This document shows positions 6,760 to 9,049 of a stretch of DNA of 9,049 nt, one piece after another. A model generated the notes under the pieces. That model made no database searches, was not told the DNA's origin, and worked only from the letters and a program-made list of their open reading frames with translations. The stretch comes from Planctomycetota bacterium (GTDB lineage Bacteria; Planctomycetota; UBA11346). The DNA is taken from contig CANIXE010000067.1 in assembly GCA_947470885.1 (NCBI GenBank), forward strand, positions 1 to 9,049, written 5' to 3'. The position numbers were made by a program, and so were the translations under genes. How positions within the stretch are numbered: the first letter of the stretch is position 1; each line of letters begins with the position of its first letter.

Positions 6760-7694
6760 TCGCTCTCCACATCCCCGATGGCGCCACCGCCCCCCCTAAC
6801 AGCCTGGCCGTGGACGGTCCGGTGCCCGGCGCCGAGATCATCTACAGCCACTGGCAGGGAGAGCCAAACATCCCTGACACTTTGTTGGGGGACACCAGCA
6901 CGGAAATGCTCCTGCGGGCCGCCGGTGAGCCGGAATTGTGGTTGAAGCCCTTCCGCCATGTGGTCCTCGGCCATCTGGACGCCGACGGTTTGTTGTCGGC
7001 GGCCATCGCGGTCAACCCCGACATCGCCCGACGCCACGGTGGCCTGCTGGTGGATGCAGCAACGACTGGAGATTTCCAGACCTGGCGGGGTGAACCAGCC
7101 TATCGGCTGATGCTCACCCTGAACCGGAAGATCCACGAAGGACCCACGCCCCAGGCGGTGGTGGACGACGTGGTGGGCAATTTTGCCGAAATCATCCGCT
7201 TCAGCGGTGTCGACGCCAGTCTGGATGCCGCCGTGGCCAGCGCCCGGACCGGCTTTGCCGAAATCTACGCCGGACGGGTCGACATCCACTTGGATACCCG
7301 GCTGGCGACCATTTCCTGGGATCGGAAGATTGGCCACGACTGGGATCCGTTCCTCACCGTGGGTGCCCCGGATGATCTGCCCCTGCACATCCTGGGGGCG
7401 ATCATTCCAGATGACCGCTTCCAGCTGCGTATCGAGCGCTTCGGCTGCGGCCTCCACGCCGGCCTGGATGCCCCCCGCCATTCCTGGGCAAGGACGATCA
7501 TTCGCCCCTCCATACCCTGGCCGGACCTGACCCCCGTGGCCGCCAAATTGGATGCCCTGGAGGCCGGCGGCTGTCGCTGGCTGCTGCGCCCCGCCGCCAC
7601 CGGTCGAGGCTACACGTGCTTGATATCCACCAATGAAATTCCCAGCAGCCTCACCGTCGAACAGATTCGGGAAGCAATCCTTACCGTCCTGTAA
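6756..7694 (+). CDS. Cytoplasmic protein resembling DUF6687, with HxDxDG motif
   Basis: A 312-residue soluble protein without signal peptide or membrane segment. The region around residues 29-110 (IIYSHWQGEPNIPDTLLGDTS, then VVLGHLDADGLLSAAIA, then GGLLVDAATTGDFQTW) resembles, from memory, the uncharacterised DUF6687 family, where a similar 'NHFDxDGL...LVDVAxAGDF' pattern occurs. The HLDADGLLSA motif (residues 73-82) also looks like motif I of DHH-type phosphoesterases (RecJ, archaeal GAN), whose aspartates bind metal. No later DHH triad was found, so phosphoesterase activity is not claimed. The C-terminal half (about 190-312) has no recognised motif. The ATG overlaps the preceding stop. A run of six A residues begins within the TAA stop codon and leads to a hairpin. 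Confidence 0.8.
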   Translation: MIALHIPDGATAPPNSLAVDGPVPGAEIIYSHWQGEPNIPDTLLGDTSTEMLLRAAGEPELWLKPFRHVVLGHLDADGLLSAAIAVNPDIARRHGGLLVDAATTGDFQTWRGEPAYRLMLTLNRKIHEGPTPQAVVDDVVGNFAEIIRFSGVDASLDAAVASARTGFAEIYAGRVDIHLDTRLATISWDRKIGHDWDPFLTVGAPDDLPLHILGAIIPDDRFQLRIERFGCGLHAGLDAPRHSWARTIIRPSIPWPDLTPVAAKLDALEAGGCRWLLRPAATGRGYTCLISTNEIPSSLTVEQIREAILTVL

Positions 7695-7700
7695 AAAACA

Positions 7701-7738
7701 GGCCGGTGGGACCAGGTTAGCTTGGCTCCCTATCGGCC
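7701..7738 (-). terminator. Hairpin with T-run on the minus strand
   Basis: Stem segments GGCCG (7701-7705) with CGGCC (7734-7738), GGGA (7708-7711) with TCCC (7727-7730), and CCA (7712-7714) with TGG (7723-7725) form an imperfect hairpin with an 8-nt loop. On the plus strand it follows the 6756-7694 stop but has no T-run after it. On the minus strand it is followed, after TG, by TTTTTT (7698-7693), the form of a Rho-independent terminator. It may therefore end a minus-strand transcript, although no minus-strand gene is evident. It could alternatively act as a plus-strand mRNA 3' end or as a protein-binding dyad about 144 bp before the next predicted start point. Confidence 0.45.
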
Positions 7739-7780
7739 CGGCGATCGAGGTCTGATCCCGATTGCCGGTTGCCGGGGCTG

Positions 7781-7818
7781 CCTGGGCCAATCCCTGCAAA
7801 ACGCAGGATTTACCCAGG
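7781..7818. promoter_or_regulatory. Long dyad, possible enhancer-binding-protein site
   Basis: Nested inverted repeats CCTGGG (7781-7786)/CCCAGG (7813-7818) and AATCC-C-TGC (7789-7797)/GCAGGATT (7803-7810) surround a 5-nt centre, with a single bulged base. Such symmetry suits either a stable RNA hairpin or the binding site of a dimeric regulator. Its centre is about 18 bp upstream of the left end of the nearest hairpin-free run before the sigma-54 promoter and about 63 bp before the predicted start point. That is closer than most enhancer sites but not excluded. No T-run follows on either strand, so a terminator is unlikely. Confidence 0.5.
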
Positions 7819-7835
7819 GAAAACCCCAGATTTCC

Positions 7836-7852
7836 TTGGCACGGACAATGCA
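7836..7852 (+). promoter_or_regulatory. Sigma-54 (-24/-12) promoter of the BON lipoprotein gene
   Basis: TTGGCACGGACAATGCA matches the RpoN consensus TGGCACG-N4-TTGC at 10 of 11 defined positions. The invariant GG (7838-7839) and GC (7850-7851) are separated by exactly 10 bp as required. Transcription should start about 7863, giving a leader of roughly 38 nt to the ATG at 7901. Sigma-54 promoters need an ATP-driven enhancer-binding protein; the dyads at 7781-7818 and 7701-7738 are candidate upstream sites. No such activator gene is in the window. Confidence 0.7.
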
Positions 7853-7866
7853 TCCAGGAGGACTGA

Positions 7867-7880
7867 CGGACCCCGGTCCG
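7867..7880 (+). promoter_or_regulatory. Short hairpin in the lipoprotein mRNA leader
   Basis: The 6-2-6 inverted repeat CGGACC-CC-GGTCCG lies a few bases after the predicted sigma-54 start point. In RNA it would fold as a 5-bp GC-rich stem with a CCCG loop. It is 8 bases before the AGGA ribosome-binding sequence (7888-7891). It could stabilise the 5' end or tune translation. Confidence 0.45.
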
Positions 7881-7900
7881 CAACCCCAGGAACTTCCCCG

Positions 7901-8815
7901 ATGCGTCTTTCCCCCGTCCGTTCGCTCACCCTGTTGGCCGCCCCTGCCAGTGCCCTGGCCTTGTGCCTCAGCCTTGGCGGCTGCTTCGGCGAACGGGCCG
8001 CCTACCCCGACCCGACCACCGACACGAAGATCCGCGCCGACGAAATCCGCGCCGATGCCGTCAACCGCTCCACCGCCATCGACACTGATCTGGTTCAGCG
8101 GGAACGGGAATACGATTTCCGCGCTGGCCAGGTGAAGGACCGCAACCTCCACGAACGCAGCCTGCTGGACCTGGAGCGGGACCGGAAGGTCCAGCCCCTG
8201 GACGCCCAGGACAAGGCGGCCAAGGCCACCTCAGACCGGGAACTGGCCGCCATCGACGCCGATACCGCCGCCAAGCTGAAAGTGGTGGACGGCACCGAGG
8301 CCACCAAGCTCCAGGCGGATGCCGCCAGCCGCCGGGCCGTGGCAGTCCAGCACCAGGCCGAGGCCACCGCCAAACTGACCGCCGACCGCAACGAATACGA
8401 AGCGACCAACCGGGACAAACGCCAGGGCATCGACGCCAGCGAAGCCAAGGAACTGGCGGTGATCCAGAAGGAACGGGAGGAATCCCAGCGCAAAGCCCGG
8501 GCGGACAAGCTGGCCATCGACGCCGAGGCCACCAAGCGCCTGGACGGCCTGGGCAAGGACAGCAAGAAACGCATGGACAAATCCAGCGATCTGGAAGCCG
8601 ACCGCCTGGAAAACGAACGCTCCACGGACCAGGCGATCCGCAAGGTCCTGGATAACGATCGGGCCAAGACCGGCGATGTCGCCTTCACCACCAACCGAGG
8701 AGCCATCACCTTGCGCGGTGCGGTGGCCGACGAAGCCACCCACCGGGACATCGTCGCCAGGATTACCAAGATCTCCGGCGTGGTGACGGTCGAGGACCTG
8801 TTGACCATCCGCTGA
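7901..8815 (+). CDS. BON-domain lipoprotein with long charged helical region
   Basis: A 304-residue predicted lipoprotein. The signal peptide MRLSPVRSLTLLAAPASALA ends in the lipobox LGGC with Cys28; the next residue is Phe, not Asp, so in a Gram-negative cell outer-membrane sorting is more likely than retention. Residues about 45-245 are almost entirely polar, Ala/Asp/Glu/Lys/Arg-rich and probably a long coiled coil. Recurrent IDx motifs occur at residues 60, 118, 177 and 206. Residues about 245-304 (AIRKVLDNDR, GAITLRGAVADEATHRDIVA, ISGVVTVEDLLTI) form a BON domain, a small fold linked to envelope stress proteins such as OsmY and thought to contact lipid or envelope surfaces. AGGA at 7888-7891 is the ribosome-binding site for ATG 7901. 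An in-frame ATG at 7769 is rejected because it precedes the sigma-54 promoter and would bury the signal peptide. A role in envelope maintenance is inferred. Confidence 0.87.
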   Translation: MRLSPVRSLTLLAAPASALALCLSLGGCFGERAAYPDPTTDTKIRADEIRADAVNRSTAIDTDLVQREREYDFRAGQVKDRNLHERSLLDLERDRKVQPLDAQDKAAKATSDRELAAIDADTAAKLKVVDGTEATKLQADAASRRAVAVQHQAEATAKLTADRNEYEATNRDKRQGIDASEAKELAVIQKEREESQRKARADKLAIDAEATKRLDGLGKDSKKRMDKSSDLEADRLENERSTDQAIRKVLDNDRAKTGDVAFTTNRGAITLRGAVADEATHRDIVARITKISGVVTVEDLLTIR

Positions 8816-8841
8816 TCGCCCTGCACGAGTGCGTGATGCTG

Positions 8842-8871
8842 TGCCCCCACGTCGTTCTCGACGTGGGGGCA
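8842..8871 (+). terminator. Strong hairpin terminator after the BON lipoprotein gene
   Basis: A perfect 13-bp stem (8842-8854 with 8859-8871; core CCCCCACGTCG/CGACGTGGGGG) closes on a TTCT tetraloop 26 bases after the stop codon. It is followed by GCTGTTTTC, a short T-run a few bases away from the stem. The stem strength and position make it a likely transcription end or 3' stabilising structure for the lipoprotein mRNA. Its near-perfect symmetry means it could work in both directions. Confidence 0.75.
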
Positions 8872-8883
8872 GCTGTTTTCAGC

Positions 8884-8922
8884 CTGGAAAACGCAAGTGG
8901 AGCGCACCTGCTGCGTTTCCAG
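8884..8922. repeat. Second intergenic hairpin
   Basis: CTGGAAA-A-CGCA (8884-8895) pairs with TGCGTTTCCAG (8912-8922) as an 11-bp stem with one bulged A and a 16-nt loop. It stands 12 bases after the terminator hairpin and has no T-run. It could be a back-up terminator, a REP-like element or part of an unrecognised small RNA. No gene was found in 8816-9049; minus-strand reading frames there look like chance frames running across the repeats. Confidence 0.45.
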
Positions 8923-8964
8923 ACGCACCCTTTGGATGAACCTAAATGCCGCATTGGATTTTTC

Positions 8965-8988
8965 ACGCGGAGACGCGGAGGCGCGGAG
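8965..8988. repeat. Three tandem 8-bp units (ACGCGGAG type)
   Basis: ACGCGGAG, ACGCGGAG and GCGCGGAG follow each other directly, with one base changed in the third copy, flanked by TTTTTC on the left and AACACC on the right. From memory, very similar CACGCGGAGACGCGGAG sequences are scattered between genes in many environmental genomes, including PVC-group bacteria. The element is intergenic and its function is unknown. A minus-strand frame reading 'SAPPRLRVKN' through it is characteristic of the repeat, not a protein. Confidence 0.65.
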
Positions 8989-9049
8989 AACACCGTACTT
9001 TCGCGCTGAACCAACGTTATCTACGGATCACCCACCTGGTGAACGTCGA

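Noticed and set aside
6829..7085. Calling the 6756-7694 product a DHH phosphoesterase
   Set aside because: Only motif I resembles that family; the DHH triad and later motifs were not found.
7769..7900. 44-codon N-terminal extension of the BON lipoprotein
   Set aside because: It begins upstream of the sigma-54 promoter and dyad and would place the lipoprotein signal peptide internally; ATG 7901 has AGGA before it.
8095..8928. Minus-strand 277-codon frame opposite the BON lipoprotein
   Set aside because: Ser/Arg/Ala-rich shadow of the charged helical region; it also runs through the terminator hairpin.
8763..9014. Minus-strand 83-codon frame over the 3' intergenic region
   Set aside because: It reads through the 8-bp repeat (giving APPRLRVKN) and both hairpins and lacks coding character.

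Overview
This is a GC-rich bacterial chromosomal segment with tightly packed genes, several ATGA stop/start overlaps and few clear Shine-Dalgarno sequences. No phylogenetic marker is present. The AraB type, an exported protein with an Ig-like domain carrying an 'STDGG' motif, a BON-domain lipoprotein, a near-consensus sigma-54 promoter and a GCGGAG-type intergenic repeat together suggest a Gram-negative environmental bacterium. It may belong to the Planctomycetota/Verrucomicrobiota (PVC) group; this is a low-confidence inference. No insertion sequence, phage gene, tRNA, rRNA or CRISPR array was seen, so the window reads as ordinary chromosome rather than an island.

Layout. (1) 1-2380: the 5' part of an L-ribulokinase gene (araB, minus strand, running off the left edge) is divergent from an AraC/XylS-family regulator, with only 56 bp between the start codons. 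(2) 2381-4934: a comparatively AT-rich leader holds a good Fur-box candidate and leads into a ferrous-iron uptake operon, feoA-feoB-small Cys-rich membrane protein. All three genes are coupled by ATGA overlaps. (3) 4945-5388: an unrecognised cytoplasmic protein on the minus strand, convergent with the feo operon. (4) 5464-7694: a two-gene operon of unknown role: an exported protein (signal peptide, Ig-like domain, Pro/Ala-rich linker, TPR-like C-terminus) overlapping by ATGA a cytoplasmic protein that resembles DUF6687 and carries an HxDxDG motif. (5) 7695-7900: a structured intergenic region with two long dyads, a near-consensus -24/-12 sigma-54 promoter and a short hairpin at the predicted 5' end of the next mRNA. 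(6) 7901-8815: a lipoprotein with a long charged helical region showing a ~29-residue period and a C-terminal BON domain. (7) 8816-9049: a strong terminator hairpin, a second hairpin and a triplicated 8-bp repeat; no gene was recognised there.

How the genes work together. The ara pair is a sugar-catabolic module with its probable regulator. The feo genes import Fe(II) and are probably iron-repressed. The BON lipoprotein is probably under sigma-54 and an enhancer-binding protein, as expected for an envelope-stress or surface function. The most unusual observations are the sigma-54 promoter with upstream dyads, the near-identical ~19-nt leaders around the divergent start codons at 5388 and 5464, and the uncharacterised 5464-7694 gene pair.
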